Source of the DNA: Silene conica
Taxonomy: Eukaryota > Streptophyta > Magnoliopsida > Caryophyllales > Caryophyllaceae
Direction of reading: 5' to 3'
Length of the DNA stretch: 64,000 bases
Assembly: GCA_029255685.2 (NCBI GenBank)
Contig: CM055313.2
Location: forward strand, 39,388,079 to 39,452,078
The notes beneath the pieces were generated by a model, which worked only from the letters and a program-made list of their open reading frames with translations, was not told the origin of the DNA and searched no databases. Below are positions 20,386 to 32,973 of this stretch, piece after piece; position 1 is the stretch's first letter; each line of letters opens with the position of its first letter. Position numbers and translations under genes: made by a program.

Positions 20386-22834
20386 ATTGGAATCAGAGCA
20401 ATAGGTTGTTTGCATGCTTTCCGTTTACGTTTTTACGGATTTATAGTGATAACAAAATAAAATTTGGTTTTTCGTTTAATATAAGATATGCACGAAATAT
20501 TTAAGCATGAATACCTACAGTTTCTAAAATGTTTTTAGAATATTTGGAATATATTTTGCATGAATATTGTTCATTGGTATATTAAATCTCGGTTTTAATA
20601 TGTTTTAATGGTTAAAAATCGTTTATTTTGGGAAAAAATAGTTAAAATCCTCCTTTGGCCGAGATTTTTCAGTATGTTATCACATGTATATCCTATGTTA
20701 TGAATATGAATTTTCGTAAATTACGGACTTATAAAACGTGTGATATAAATTTTAAGGGTTAAAATGCAATATGATGAATAAAAATGGGTTAAAATAGTTA
20801 TATTATGAATTTGACTATAAAACTTTATGAGTATGTCACATGCAATATTTAAAATATATGTTGAATTTTCCAGAAATTTATCTCAAATATTGCAATATTA
20901 TAGATTTTTAATGTAAAAATCGGGTAATTAGTGACATTATTTCGACTTTAATAGTTTAAGTTGGAATTTAGCCATAAAAATTTAACACGATGTCATATAT
21001 ATTATTTCCAGCATGTATAAAAATTTCGATATTTTTATCTTATTTTATGCTTGAGAAATAATTTTAAAGGTTAAAATCGTACGATATATGACGAAAATCG
21101 TTAAAATTTGCAATAGTTGTTAAAATGGCCGAAACATTTAACCCATAATAGTCCATATATGATATGTTCATCATGAAAATATTCTTGGGAGCCAAAAGTT
21201 TCAGATTTGATTTAATTTTAATCTGTTAAAAGTTACATTTAAAATTGAATATTTAGAGTCATGTATTAAAAATTTCGGCTATAGGGCAATGTGCCATTTA
21301 ATTTTATGTCCATTTTATGTTCTTAAAGTATTTTGGAAAGTGTAAAAATTTTATTAGTATTTTATTTGCATTTATGGAGTTAATTATTGAATTTTCGGAC
21401 TTAAAATTCTCGTTTTACGTATTATTTTCGAAATAATGTTAAAACCGTATAAATACTAATATTTTTAAAGTTATGGAATTTTAAGAACATTCTGGAATTT
21501 TCAAAATTTGAATTTTGATATTTTCGAAATTTTTATGACTCTTTTGGATTTTTATATTATTTTTCCCGTAAAACCGAGTAATACCGAACAATATTAAAAT
21601 ATGTTAAGTTAAGTCATGTTCAAAGTTTGAGTAAGACTAAATTTTGAAACCTATATGAGTTGGGATGATTAACTTAAAGATGAATACCGATTCATATTAT
21701 GCATAGTGTTGTTAAACGTTAAGACACGCGATTCCATAAACCGAGGTATACGATAACTATTTATATAATTAACATTTAAATAGGACGATTTGGTTTAGGA
21801 TTTGCATAATAGTTCATATATTTATAAGCATTGCATATTTTAATTATGAATGTCATGATTTTATTTACGTAATTTTGGGAATTATGTAATTTACTTAGTA
21901 TGGCCTTAGTTTTTAATCGGTATTTCCCGTAATGTAAGGGGTTACCGATTGGGTTGTAATTTTGTGATCTCGTATCACCCAATTGTAATTTATTTCTATT
22001 TTATAATGTATAAAGTAGACTAGAAAAGTTGTAATATTTGTAATATCCGGAGTTCCTTGAAGATGGTGCCATTCGGAAAGGAGTTCCAACAAGACGGTGT
22101 TTACCTCGAAGTACGTGCCTCGTGAAGTTCAAGGGACCAAAGGAGTTGGTTTCTGAATTTGTACTTTTATTATTTCTTTTCTAGGAAAGGCCATACTAGG
22201 GTTTATTTTATGCTTTTATTTTTGCTTTTTATATGTTTGCATGCATAGCCAAATCGTCATATATCGTTTCATGCATTTTCGATTTAGTCGACCTAGTCAT
22301 TTATTTTATCGATAATTCACCGACTTAGTTCACTTAAACGGAGATAGATAATAATTTGACTAAATCTCTTACATATAAATATTGAGACTTAGCCTTACCA
22401 AAAAGTACGGACCCATGAATCCCTTCTTCACAAGAACGTAGGCTCGGGTACACCGGGGTACTAAAATTGTCACGTTGGGTATGTGGGGTAATAAGATTAC
22501 ACCTTGAAATTTGGTTAATCTCAACGAAAGTATTTTTAACCGTAGTTGCAATAAGTTCGGGCTAAAGACAATTTTTAGAAAATTGTCGGCCGAGAGTTCT
22601 AAGGTAGAACCGATTAAAGGGTTAGTCCACCAAATTATACCGATACGGGTTGAATCGGCTACACCGTGCCCGGATTAGTATGGGTTTGGGTCTCGGGATT
22701 GTTTACTTAATTGGGTAAGAGATCATTAAGTAAATATACTTAACTTTTTTAATTTTTTAGTTTAAATTATGAATTTTAAAATGATATTGTTTTATTTCCT
22801 TCATTTTATTGTAGTTTAATATTCAACATCGTCA
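20386..22834 (+). other. A primer site and long leader with two hairpins
   Basis: TGGAATCAGAGC at 20388-20399 is a one-base variant of the tRNA-iMet site. The 2.4-kb AT-rich leader has no coding sequence. At 21915-21950 a stem AATCGGTA/TACCGATT encloses CCCGTAATG...GGGG. At 21964-21978 a second stem GTGAT/ATCAC has loop CTCGT. Both have counterparts in B and C. Confidence 0.7.
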
Positions 22835-23743
22835 ATGGCAACCAACGCTCCACCTCTCACTAACGTTTCATGGCTTCGATCCTTTATGGATCGTTGCAAA
22901 CTCGATAAGCATGGTTCCAATTTTAAGGATTGGGATGCGCAATTACTTTTGGCCGCTCAAGGTGACGATAAGAGTCGTTACCTATCCGAAGCCGCTCCTC
23001 CCGCTCTGACCGATCGTTCATCGGTCCAAAATCGTGAGGCCTATGAAGCCTACATGAAAGAGTCCTCCGCTCTTAAAAATGTGCTCATCTTCTCCATGGA
23101 GCCGGATCTCTAAAGGAGTATGATCAAGTTGACCACATCGTATGAGATATACACCAAGCTTGCGACCATGTTTTCGCAAACTCCAAGGGTGATCCAATAT
23201 GAGGCGGCTTCCGCCTTCTTTGACATTACGTTCAAGGAAGGACAAAAGATAAGCCCTCATGTGCTCAAACTCGTTGAGCTCGCGGAGACTCTAAAAGCGC
23301 AAGACGTTGATGTACCCGACTCTCTCATTATTGAACGAGTTCTTCACTCGCTCAATAAGGTTAAAGCGTATGCTCAATTCCGGGTGAATTTCAATATGCG
23401 AAACCAAGAGACCACGTTGGATGAGTTGCATAAGATACTCGTCCAAGCCGAAAGGGACATGGGACTTCATGAAAGTTCCACCAAGGATGTTTTAAACATC
23501 GAAAAGAAAGGGAAAACGAGCTTCAAGAAAAATGCCTATAAAGGCAAGGGCAAGAAAACGTTCAAGCCCAAAGCGACCAAAGAAAAGACCTTTTCGAAAG
23601 GCGCTTCCACCTCGTCTTCAAAATCCGAAGACAAGTGCCATTATTGCACGAGGATCGGTCATTGGAAGCGTAATTGCCCCAAATACTTAAGCGATCTCAA
23701 AAATGGGAAGGCAACCGCCGTAGGTAATAATTCTCGTTTATGA
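22835..23743 (+). pseudogene. A gag with one nonsense codon
   Basis: The reading frame starts at an ATG and runs about 303 codons with one TAA at 23111-23113. There the related C gag has a Gln codon, so a single C-to-T change explains it. The capsid-type region resembles plant copia gag (UBN2-like), followed by a Lys-rich segment and a CCHC knuckle (CHYCTRIGHWKRNC) near residues 268-281. It stops soon after the knuckle, before the point where B and C continue into protease. The protein could supply capsid only. An age estimate is not possible from one stop. Confidence 0.85.
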
Positions 23744-25589
23744 TTCATGTCATTTATCAACTTATGTATAGTGATACAAATGTGTTGATGTTTACCCTTT
23801 TTAATTGTTTTAAAGGGCCACCCCCTAATAATGATAAGGGCAAGGAGAAGGAAGCATGAGGTTCCTTACTTGGATGGCTACGGTAGCATCCAATTGATCG
23901 AAGACTTGAAGAGCTAGGCTCTATTTTTCATATCGTCTTCCTTCATATTTTGCATTTTATTTATGGAACAATTTACTTTCTTGTAAGACGAGGATTAAAA
24001 TCCTAAAACAATGGTTGTATTTTTGGATATTGGTGACTTGGTTTTCAACCCGAGTCACTACTTTTGTTCTTAATCAATGTCTTGATTTCTCAAATAAATT
24101 GCATACCTTGTTAAAACATGAATAAAAGTGATTTTATCATGCAATAAACCTTGATACGATCAATTTAATATAATCAAAGTGTTGATTAAAACGGAGAACT
24201 ACACCCCATGAGATACTTTCAATCAAAATGAGACAATATTAGTTCATTATAAGATTTTCATTTTAAGTGAAAATGAGAATGTATTCATCACACCTATAAA
24301 ACTTCAAACATTCATATGCATTGGTTAATCGAAATAGCTATCCTTAAACGAATAAAGGTTATTGTTAAAAGGATAGAGTGGGAGAAAATATTTCGCTCGC
24401 AAACCAATGATAAAAATAAAGGATCTTAGAGAAGATTCCTACATGGGAGTCTTAAGAAGAGCCCTAAATGAACTGAAGAAACTACGAGAGGACACTGAAG
24501 AAACTACGGGAGGACACTCGAAGAAAGGTTCTTTATGTTCATTGTTTCAAAGAGAGGAGACATGAAACCCCGTATGAATTCGGAAGGAATATCGGCTCCT
24601 TGAGATAATGATTTTTTAAAGATTATAAGATAATAGAGGAGAAATCATCTATCTATACGGGAGGAAAGACCAGTTCCTTAATAAATGATTTTTCTAAATT
24701 TATAAGATAAAAGAGAAGAAATCATCTCAATTCTCTCAATGCAGTTATAAGGAAATAATCATGTCATATTCTTCTCGAGGAAACGAAGACATGAAAAGAG
24801 GGTGATGGTTGATTGAATGGAAATAGATCACTATAGGGATAGTGATGGTGATAATGATTCAAGATATAAATGAAAGATTTACATGCGAGAAATGAAAAGT
24901 TCATTTAAGAGATCGAGTAATATTGATTTTAGTGGGAGTAATGTTCATTAAAAGAATTAAGCCTACCATTTAGAGAGGATGGGTGATTCTTTAAGGTGTA
25001 AAGAATAAGAGGTTTTCAATTCTAGATGAACTAATACCTTATATCATACGATGATGGAGTTTTACGGGAAGGTTTATTATATTGATAATAAAAGGTCGCC
25101 CATTAGAAATCAAAATGGTTAGATATGAATAACCTTGATGAAATAGCCAAGATGTTTGAAAATAGTAAGAGTGATGAAATCACTAATAACTACAATATAG
25201 ATTTCAGCACATAAGTGACTAGATAATTTCGAGTGATTCTTTAATCTCTCTAGTATATCAATACGTCACGAGTTATAAGATAACAGTGAGAGCTTCCCTC
25301 AAGAAAGGAAACTCAAGATCTAGAATGAGTTCTAGATACGTGCTCAAATAAGATCATATTATGTGAGATAATATGAGTCGGAAGGAGACCAAAATTTGTA
25401 GGTTTTGCAATCATGAATAAAAGGTTTATTCGCAAAACATTATTACAAATAGATGATCGTGCATCAAATGCAATGAAATAGTATTGACTGTTTTTGCATG
25501 AGAATGTCATTTGAGTTATGATTAACTCAAGATGAAAGATACTTTGTCAAAATCCAAATGGGTTGTAAGAGACAATATTGAACCCCATA
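23744..25589 (+). other. A region where pol is missing
   Basis: I see no pol reading frame. Isolated phrases such as GAGTGGGAGAAA near 24378 and AGTGGGAGTAATGTTC near 24925 resemble places in the B pol sequence (near 34710 and 35474). The interior may be a decayed and internally deleted pol. This is weak evidence. Confidence 0.4.
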
Positions 25590-26230
25590 AGTGAACTGGA
25601 TTGACTTAGTATAGCCCCTAGCCGCTTACATGAGGTGACGTCTCAAAGCAACTAGAATGTGAGGCGATTGATGGCAAGTTCAAGTGCCATAGAGTCATAT
25701 GTGATGACTAGTCGATCACATAGGCAGACTGCAAGAGACACTCTGTCGGGCATAGTGACCGCTTATAGAGTTCTGGAAATTTTATAGCCGGGTCGTGGCG
25801 AGAGCTGCTATAGTATTCTTGTAAGTCAATTCTTAGACTAAAGACTACTCTCCCAAGATGGTACAGTTTAGGCATAACCTTGATCCATTCTCTACGACTT
25901 TTCGTAACTGGAGTCAAATGGGATTGCTTCAGGCTGTGACTGACTGTGACTAGTCAAAGGAAGTAGTGCGATAGAAATTGTCCACCCCTTGTCAGGGTTG
26001 TTCAAATCTCAAGGCCACTCGAGGAGAAGTTAACTGGAAATGCGTGGCCACGCTCGGAAGGTATCTATGGTAGATAATTCCGGTCAAACAGTTATTCTCC
26101 AAATCGAGGAAACCACTCATGATATGATCGAATGCAAGTACGACCTTAGAGAGACATCTTGCATTGAGTGGGAGATTGTAATAGGACAAGAGAATTGGTG
26201 ACGCACACTTGTCGAGGACAAGTGGGAGAT
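25590..26230 (+). other. A 3' UTR, hairpin and polypurine tract
   Basis: The region is homologous to 36620-37282 of B and, less closely, to 55880-56641 of C. It holds a hairpin ATGGCA/TGCCAT with an 8-base loop (25671-25690), and the PPT-proximal stem CACTTGTC/GACAAGTG with loop GAG (26206-26224) running into GTGGGAGAT and the LTR. Confidence 0.7.
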
Positions 26231-27491
26231 TGTTGGCAAATGTGTCCTCAACAATAGTGCGATCACGTAATTAAATCTCATGACGAGAATGCGCAAGGGA
26301 TGATACGATTTATATTAGTCAACTGACCAACATTAATCGGTAATCATTGGCTAGCTAGAGTTTGACATTACTGTCGTATGACGGTGGTGGTCAGTTGATC
26401 CCTTTAGGTCACACATATAGCACAATTCCCTTAATTGATAAAGTAATCAAATGTATATTGATACGATTTGATCATATTCCTTAAACTCGTATACCGAGAA
26501 ATCAAAGGTTAAATCTTATTGCAAGATTTATGTTTAAAGTTGAAACGTGTCAATTGTTAAACATTAAACGATATTTATTATATCGTTTATTAGAATGAAT
26601 CGGGTTGAAATTAATACAAAGGTTGTGTATCGTATTGACGATAAAATATCATTTTACAATTGTAATTTCGAATTACTTGTTAATTAATAAATGTGATTTA
26701 TTTAATTATGTGCAATATTTATAAGATAAATACTTATGTGTTTTATATGTAATAAAACATTTAATTAATTAGTGACATATAAGATGTCACACTTTGTACA
26801 AATTGTAAGATTGACAAGTTGTAAAATGAAATCCATTTTATGGATTAAGGGTGCCGGTTTTGGTGAGGGTTGTTAAAGGCATGATTAGTGTTTATTAGGG
26901 TATAAACACAATCATTAAAGGTGTCTTGAAAGACTACCTATAACCACCCTAAGGAGCCTTGAGAAGAGAACATGTTCCCTTCTTTTTTCCTTCCCATACC
27001 CGGCCACCAGTCCCTATACTCCTTTAGTTAATTGTTAATTTAAGACTAGGGTTTATACAATATATAAGATATATCACATACCCATTCACTTCCTCTCTTC
27101 GCCGAAAAATATACTAAGAAAAGGAGAGATTTTACAACCTCAAAGTTCATATTATAAGATAATAAATATATACTATTTATAGTATTGAAATAATATTCTA
27201 ATTAGAGAGATTAGAATAGTGAAAGGAATAATCGATTTCTCGTCTAGCAACTACAAGATTTCGGTTCATTAAGGGATTGTCTTGGTGCATCTTGGAGGAG
27301 GTGTTCTTGTTGAGCATTTTGGACGATCATCCTAGCATTTGATTTGGACCGTGTGTAAGGGTTCTAAATCATTCCTATTTCCGCATTTTTAGCATGCATA
27401 AGATCAGATAAATAAGTTAATTAAAATGTTAATTAAAGTATTTTGATTAGTATGACTAAATATTTAGTTTATGAGTTAATAAAACCCAACA
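26231..27491 (+). repeat. A 3' LTR
   Basis: 1261 bp, about 2.4% different from the 5' LTR by eye count, ending CCCAACA before the target duplication AAGGG. Confidence 0.9.
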
Positions 27492-28993
27492 AAGGGAAGC
27501 GGGGATGAAGATGTTAGAGTCTCAGATTGCTCAAATCGCGAGCAAGAACGATACTAGGGCTCCGGGTCAACTTCCGACCAAGACGGACCAAAAGAAAGAG
27601 ACTTTAAACATCATATCTTTGAGAAGTGGAGCTAAGGTGGAAGTGAGAAAGCAGGTGAGAAGAATAAGGCGAATCAGCGGAAGCCTAGCAGCAGCGAGGA
27701 AGGTCGACCGATCCAGGAGCCAGGTCGACCGACCTCTGAGCAGATTCCAGAGACTCTGGAAGTACAGGAAGTCGGTCGATCGACCAAGGAGAAGGGTCGA
27801 CCGACCCCTGACGCTGAACAGGGGAACGCTTTTAGACCTGAATTGCCGGACAACTTAAGGGACTTTCTTTTCCGGGGTGATAAGACCCCTAAGTTTCTGA
27901 GAAGGGCTGCAAATACTGAATCTTCAGCCCCTCCTTTTCCGGAAAGACTCATACCGACTAAGGAACAGGTATCATTTGATAAATTTAAAGACGTAATTCG
28001 ATCATTAAATGTTCAAGTTCCGTGTTTAGAATTAGTTCAACAAGTTCCTTCATATCTTAAATTCATGAGACAACTTTTATCAAGAAAGCGGTCTTTAGAT
28101 AAGGTTGAATCAGTTGCCCTCACTAAAGAATCCTCCAGCTTCCTATCACATGTCATTGCCCCTCATAAGCTGGAAGATCCTGGAAGTTTTTCTGTACCTT
28201 GCAATATAGGAACCTTCCCTGTTAAAAAGGCCCTATGCGATCTAGGAGCTAGTATCAGTGTCATGCCCCTTAGCGTAGCCCTAAAACTTGGAATGACCAA
28301 TTTTGCAGTAACTAGTATGACTGTCCAGATGGCTGACCGTACATCCATGGAACCCATAGGGGTGTTGGAAAACATCCCTGTGCGCATTGATAGATTCTTT
28401 TTCCCAGTCGACTTTGTAGTTTTGGACATCCCTGAGGATGCTCATATACCTATAATACTAGGGAGACCTTTCCTCCACACTGCGGGAGCCATTATTGATG
28501 TAGGTACTGGTACCTTGACCTTTAAAGTAGGAAAGCATTCTATTATTATGGTTTATCCTATAGGAAGAAGGATGCTATGACCCCTATTACTTGTAATGTT
28601 ATTGCTTCTGAAAAGAAGTATAAGGTCATCACTACTTCTCCCACTTTATTACCTACTCCTATACCTGTTTTTAAACCTCCGCCCCAGATTGGGAGCAATA
28701 TGGAGGATGCTTCTTTTGTGACTAGTGCAGGAATTGGTTTGGGGAAACCCACAATAAAGGAGGTCACGGTGCAAAGAGGAGGACTGGGATTCCTAAGCTA
28801 CAAGGAGGATGAGGATCCGGATATTGTGGATGAGGAGGACAAGAAAAAGAGAAGAAAAGCTCAAGAGAAGAGTCCGTCGCATATGCTTTGCGACCGAGAA
28901 GAGACGTGTTTTGCCATCCAAAGCAACACCGTGGAGACTACGGCATATCGTCAAAAGCCGTGGTCCGAGATATTCCGCATCTTTAGCGGATAA
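27492..28993 (+). pseudogene. F gag tail and protease, two frameshifts
   Basis: After the copia A target site the gag frame continues (SQIAQIASKNDTRAPGQLP, then a SLRSGAK motif). A shift near 27634-27655 moves it to the frame that carries a Glu/Lys-rich linker and the protease. The protease shows CDLGASISVMP (active Asp near 28238), ENIPVRIDRFFFPVDFVVLD and IILGRPFLHTAGAIIDVGTG. A second shift near 28558-28566 leads into an acidic C-terminal extension ending TAA at 28993. No reverse transcriptase follows. Four palindromic 12-mers (27702-27806) sit inside the linker in one phase, each read Gly-Arg-Pro/Ser-Thr/Ile. The ATGA overlap at 28577 looks like reinitiation, but the upstream frame explains it better as an indel. 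Confidence 0.8.
27702..27806. repeat. Palindrome cluster inside F coding sequence
   Basis: Units start at 27702, 27723, 27774 and 27795: two pairs with starts 21 bases apart. All four are in the same codon phase. This is the only coding site of the array. Confidence 0.9.
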
Positions 28994-30022
28994 TTGTTTA
29001 AATTTTCAGCTCCTAAGACAAATTACTTTTTGTTATTGAGACTTTTTAATTTTTTTGCTTTCAATTTTTAGAACTCTTTCGTTTTGTTTGCATAGTTAAC
29101 ACTTTTGGACTTGGTTCTGGAATCTCGCGCACTTGTTGGGCGCATATATAATGCTTTTTCAGGTTCGAAGAAGAAAGACTTGGTTAACACAAGTGATTCC
29201 GAAGAAAAGGAGGCCGCTGTGCAGAAGAGGTGGTCGACCGACTAGAAACATAGGTCGGTCGACCTGGTCCCTGCGTTCCTGGATTTCCTGCAGTCCGCAG
29301 GAAGGTCGGTCGACCATAAACATAGGTCGGTCGACCTACACATCCGTCACAGCCTGCTCGTTTCTTCCTCGGGAATCGTGCAACCATCTTGGGTACTTGA
29401 GTGGCACTGCTAGCCACCAAAACCTCCCAGCTTACGCTGGTTTGGGGAGGTTTTTCTCATGCGCTTCATAATCCAGTGAGTTCTTTCCAGTTTTTCCTTG
29501 TTTTTTTTTTTCCCTTGCATATTTCCTTTAATTTTATGAAACCTTTGCTTAAGCTAATGCACAATGGGGACATTGTGCGGGTTGGTTTGGGGAATGGTTT
29601 CGTGTCACATGCATTGTTCCACTGCATTCTGTCACACGTTTATTGCATTTCTGTCTTGCATTGTTCTTTTCTTTATTTTCCTTACATATACAAAAAAAAA
29701 AATCCAAAAAAATAGAACAAATTTCAAAAATTCCAAAAAATGCACGTTTATTTTAGCATATAGGTCGAGTCGGAACGAGAGTATTTCAAGGATGATTTTG
29801 CTATCTTACATGTTTATGCCTTTACATTGCCTTGTCAACTTGTTTTAAGTATGAGAGTCTTTTGCATATCTACGAGTTTTTGTCAATTTGTGTATCTTGA
29901 GAGTTGACTTATACCTTGGCAACCTACTATACATTCTAAGTTTTTAGAGCTTATTTCCTGGTTTCATTCTTAAACCAGTTATTTAGGATGTGAGTAGTAC
30001 TCCCCTTGGAACATGTTACATC
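28994..30022 (+). other. F 3' non-coding region, first part
   Basis: No gene is visible. It holds palindromes at 29232, 29253, 29304 and 29325 (pairs 21 apart), a hairpin GCACAATG/CATTGTGC with loop GGGA at 29559-29578, a purine tract TGGTTTGGGGAAT at 29583-29595, and an A-rich run near 29690-29740. Copia B is inserted at the end. Confidence 0.7.
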
Positions 30023-31180
30023 TGTTGGAGTGAGTGTCCTCGACAATAGTGTGATCACGTCAATTATATTAATTATATTGACAAAACTCTATAAAAGAAT
30101 ATTCATGGGATGATTCTTATCATAAGTCAACTGGTCAACATTAATCGGTAATGATTGGCTTGCTAGAGTTTGACATTACTGTCGTAATGACGGTGGTGAC
30201 CAGTTGATCCCTTTAGGTCACACCTTTAGGACAGCTATCTCAATATTAAATGTAACAACTGTATAATGATACGAGTTAATGCATTTCTAGATTGTAAATA
30301 AAAGGAGGAAATAATTTATAATAAGATTATAAATTATCTTAGTGATCGAAATATCATCACTATTAATTATCTGTTTTATGAAACATGATAATAAAATGAA
30401 TGAATTGAATTAACTACAATTGTTGTAGAATACGATAAAATAATTATATGAAATTATTTAATTACTAATTTACGATAAAAGGTTTAAAATGTTAAACTAC
30501 GTAAATAATATAATCGTAATGTTAAGTCACGGATGGGATCCGTTTTGGTCATGGTGACCGTGTGATATGTCACACTTAGACCTACACATTTTACATAATA
30601 CATTATGTATTAGGAACATAAGGGAAACATGCAATTAATATGATAAGGCATGCTTGGGACATTTGAGAGAATAGAGAGCCAAGTGATTGGGCACTCTACC
30701 CTTGGTCTCGGCCGTCCCAAAGAGAGAACAAAAGAGAGTTTTTGTTCCCTCTTCTCTAGTTCATACATTCATTCTATTCACAACTAGGGTTTTGTTTTTG
30801 TGAGAGAAAAACATAAGAAAAGAAAGAAAAATAATTCCTTCTTGTATAACCCTAGCCGTGTGCCTCATTCAATCTAGTAAGCTTGTGTGTTGGTTCTAGC
30901 AAAACAATATACAAACATTGAGAGTTAGTGTGTCTTGGTGTTCATCTTTTGGAGGCCATCATCTCTTTGAAGGTTCAAGGAGGATCATCCACACATTAAG
31001 CTCAAGAACAAGTGAAGAAGGTGACTTCACTTGTGCCCTTATTTTGCCGAGATATCCAATGTAAGGGAGCTTATTCTTACTCCTTGATCTCGTCATAATC
31101 ACTTGTTAAGCATGCTAAAGATCTATAATTTATATGATAAATAAAAACTAGTATGACTATATAGGTATATGAACCTAACA
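30023..31180 (+). repeat. B 5' LTR
   Basis: 1158 bp; termini TGTTGGAG and CCTAACA. It is followed by the primer site TGGTATCAGAGC at 31183-31194. Confidence 0.92.
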
Positions 31181-32973
31181 ATTGGTATCAGAGCACTTGT
31201 TGTTGCATGCTTAATCGGTTTATAGTTTTTCCGAGTTTTTGAGACTTAAAACAAAACTTATATTTAAAGACCCTTGTATATATCACTCGAATTTTTGGCA
31301 TGTAAATTAAATCTGGTCCTAAAATGTTTTTAGGTTATATGATAATTTATGAGATTTAAAATATTGTTCATAATTAAGATTTTAATCGTTTAAATGCATT
31401 TTATGACAAAATCGAGTTAAATGATTAAAATAGAAAGAAAATGTTTCTAGCCTTGTAATTTTCACACGACCTCACATGCTAATTTTACTTAATGTATGTA
31501 AAATTTTGGTACAATAAGACCTCGTATAGCATGTTTTACGATTTAATTGTTAAAACCGTAAAAAGAGGTAATTTGGCCATTTATATACGATATTTCGAAA
31601 TTTATTTCGATTAAAATGACCAAATTTTTACATTATAAATATTCAAGTAATATTTGCAGAATGTTAGTGAAAATGAAAATCCAAAATTTCGAATTTTATA
31701 ATTGTTTGGATTTAATTCGTAAATGTTATACATTTTAAAGGCATTATGAACGATGTTAAAATAATTAAAATGTTAATTATTATCAAAATTATTTATGACT
31801 AATTTTGAATCCTAAAATGTGTTAGGATATTATTTAGAACATAAGTTGTGTATGTTTTAAATTTATGCTTTTTTAAAAGGAGTTAAAAATGCTAAAATCT
31901 CATAAAACCGGGTTAATTTCGACATAAAGAGTTATTAGGGCGATTTGGCATTAAAATGAACATATTTATAACATGTTATATTGCTGCGTTTTCCTTATGA
32001 ATGTCATTTTATATTGCATAATTTTGAATCATGTAATTATTCTAGTATGGCCTTAGTTTTAAATTGGTATTTCCCGTAATGTAAGGGGTTACCAATTCGG
32101 TTGTAATTTTGTGATCTCGTATCACACAATTGTAATTTATTTCTATTTTATAATGTATAAAGTAGACTAGAAAAGTTGTAATATTTGTAAAATCCGGAGT
32201 TCCTTGAAGACGGTGCCATTCAGAAAGGAGTTCCGATCAAGACGGTGTTTGCCTCGATTTGCGTGCCTCGTCAAGATCAAGGGACCATAGGAGTTGGTTT
32301 CCGAATTTGTACTCTTGTTATTTCTTTTCTAGGATAAGGCCATACTAGGAATTTATCGCTTGCTTTATTTTGTTTTAATATGTTGCATGCATAGCCAAAT
32401 CGCCATTAACATATCATGCATATCGAGTATCGGGTCTTCAACGTATCAATTTTATTATCGATTATTCACCTAAATTAGTTCACTTAAAAGGAGATAGATA
32501 ATAATTGATAAGATCTCTTACGTTTAAAATATTGAGACTTAGCCTTACCAAAGAGTATGGACCCATGAATCCCTTCTTCACAAATATGTAGGCTCGGCTA
32601 AACCGGGGTACTAAAATTGTCACGTTGGGTAAGTGGGGTAATGACGATTACACCTTGAAATTTGGTCGATCTCAACGAAGGTATTCGTAACCGTAGTTGC
32701 AATAAGTTCGGGCTATAGATAATTTTGAGAAAATTGTCGACCGAGAGTTCTAAGAGTAGAACCGATTAAAGGGTTAATCCACCAAACTATACCAATACGG
32801 GTTGAATCGGCTACAGCGTGCCCGGATTAGTATGGGTTTGGGTCTCGGGTTTATTTACTTAATTGTGTAAGAGATCGTTAAGTAAATACTTAACTTGTTT
32901 AAAACGTTTAACAAGTTTTTAATGATGAACGTTAATTTTCCTTCATTTCCGTTTTTGTAGTTATTTTATCGCA
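31181..32973 (+). other. B primer site and leader with two hairpins
   Basis: The tRNA-iMet site is perfect. The 1.8-kb leader is non-coding. It has stem AATTGGTA/TACCAATT around CCCGTAATG...GGGG (32062-32097) and stem GTGAT/ATCAC with loop CTCGT (32111-32125), matching A with compensatory changes in the first stem. Confidence 0.7.

Larger units (their letters stand above)
19123..27491 (+). mobile_element. Ty1/copia element A, gag only (non-autonomous)
   Basis: LTRs 19123-20385 and 26231-27491 begin TGTTGG and end CCCAACA. The 5-base duplication AAGGG flanks both sides. The primer site, leader, gag, 3' UTR and polypurine tract are present. The pol region is missing. By eye about 30 differences separate the LTRs, so A is older than B and C. 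It interrupts the gag of F. Confidence 0.9.

Noticed and set aside
28577..28993. Separate gene starting at an ATGA stop-start overlap
   Set aside because: The frame is open upstream of the ATG and reads as the natural continuation of the protease frame, so a frameshift indel is the simpler reading.
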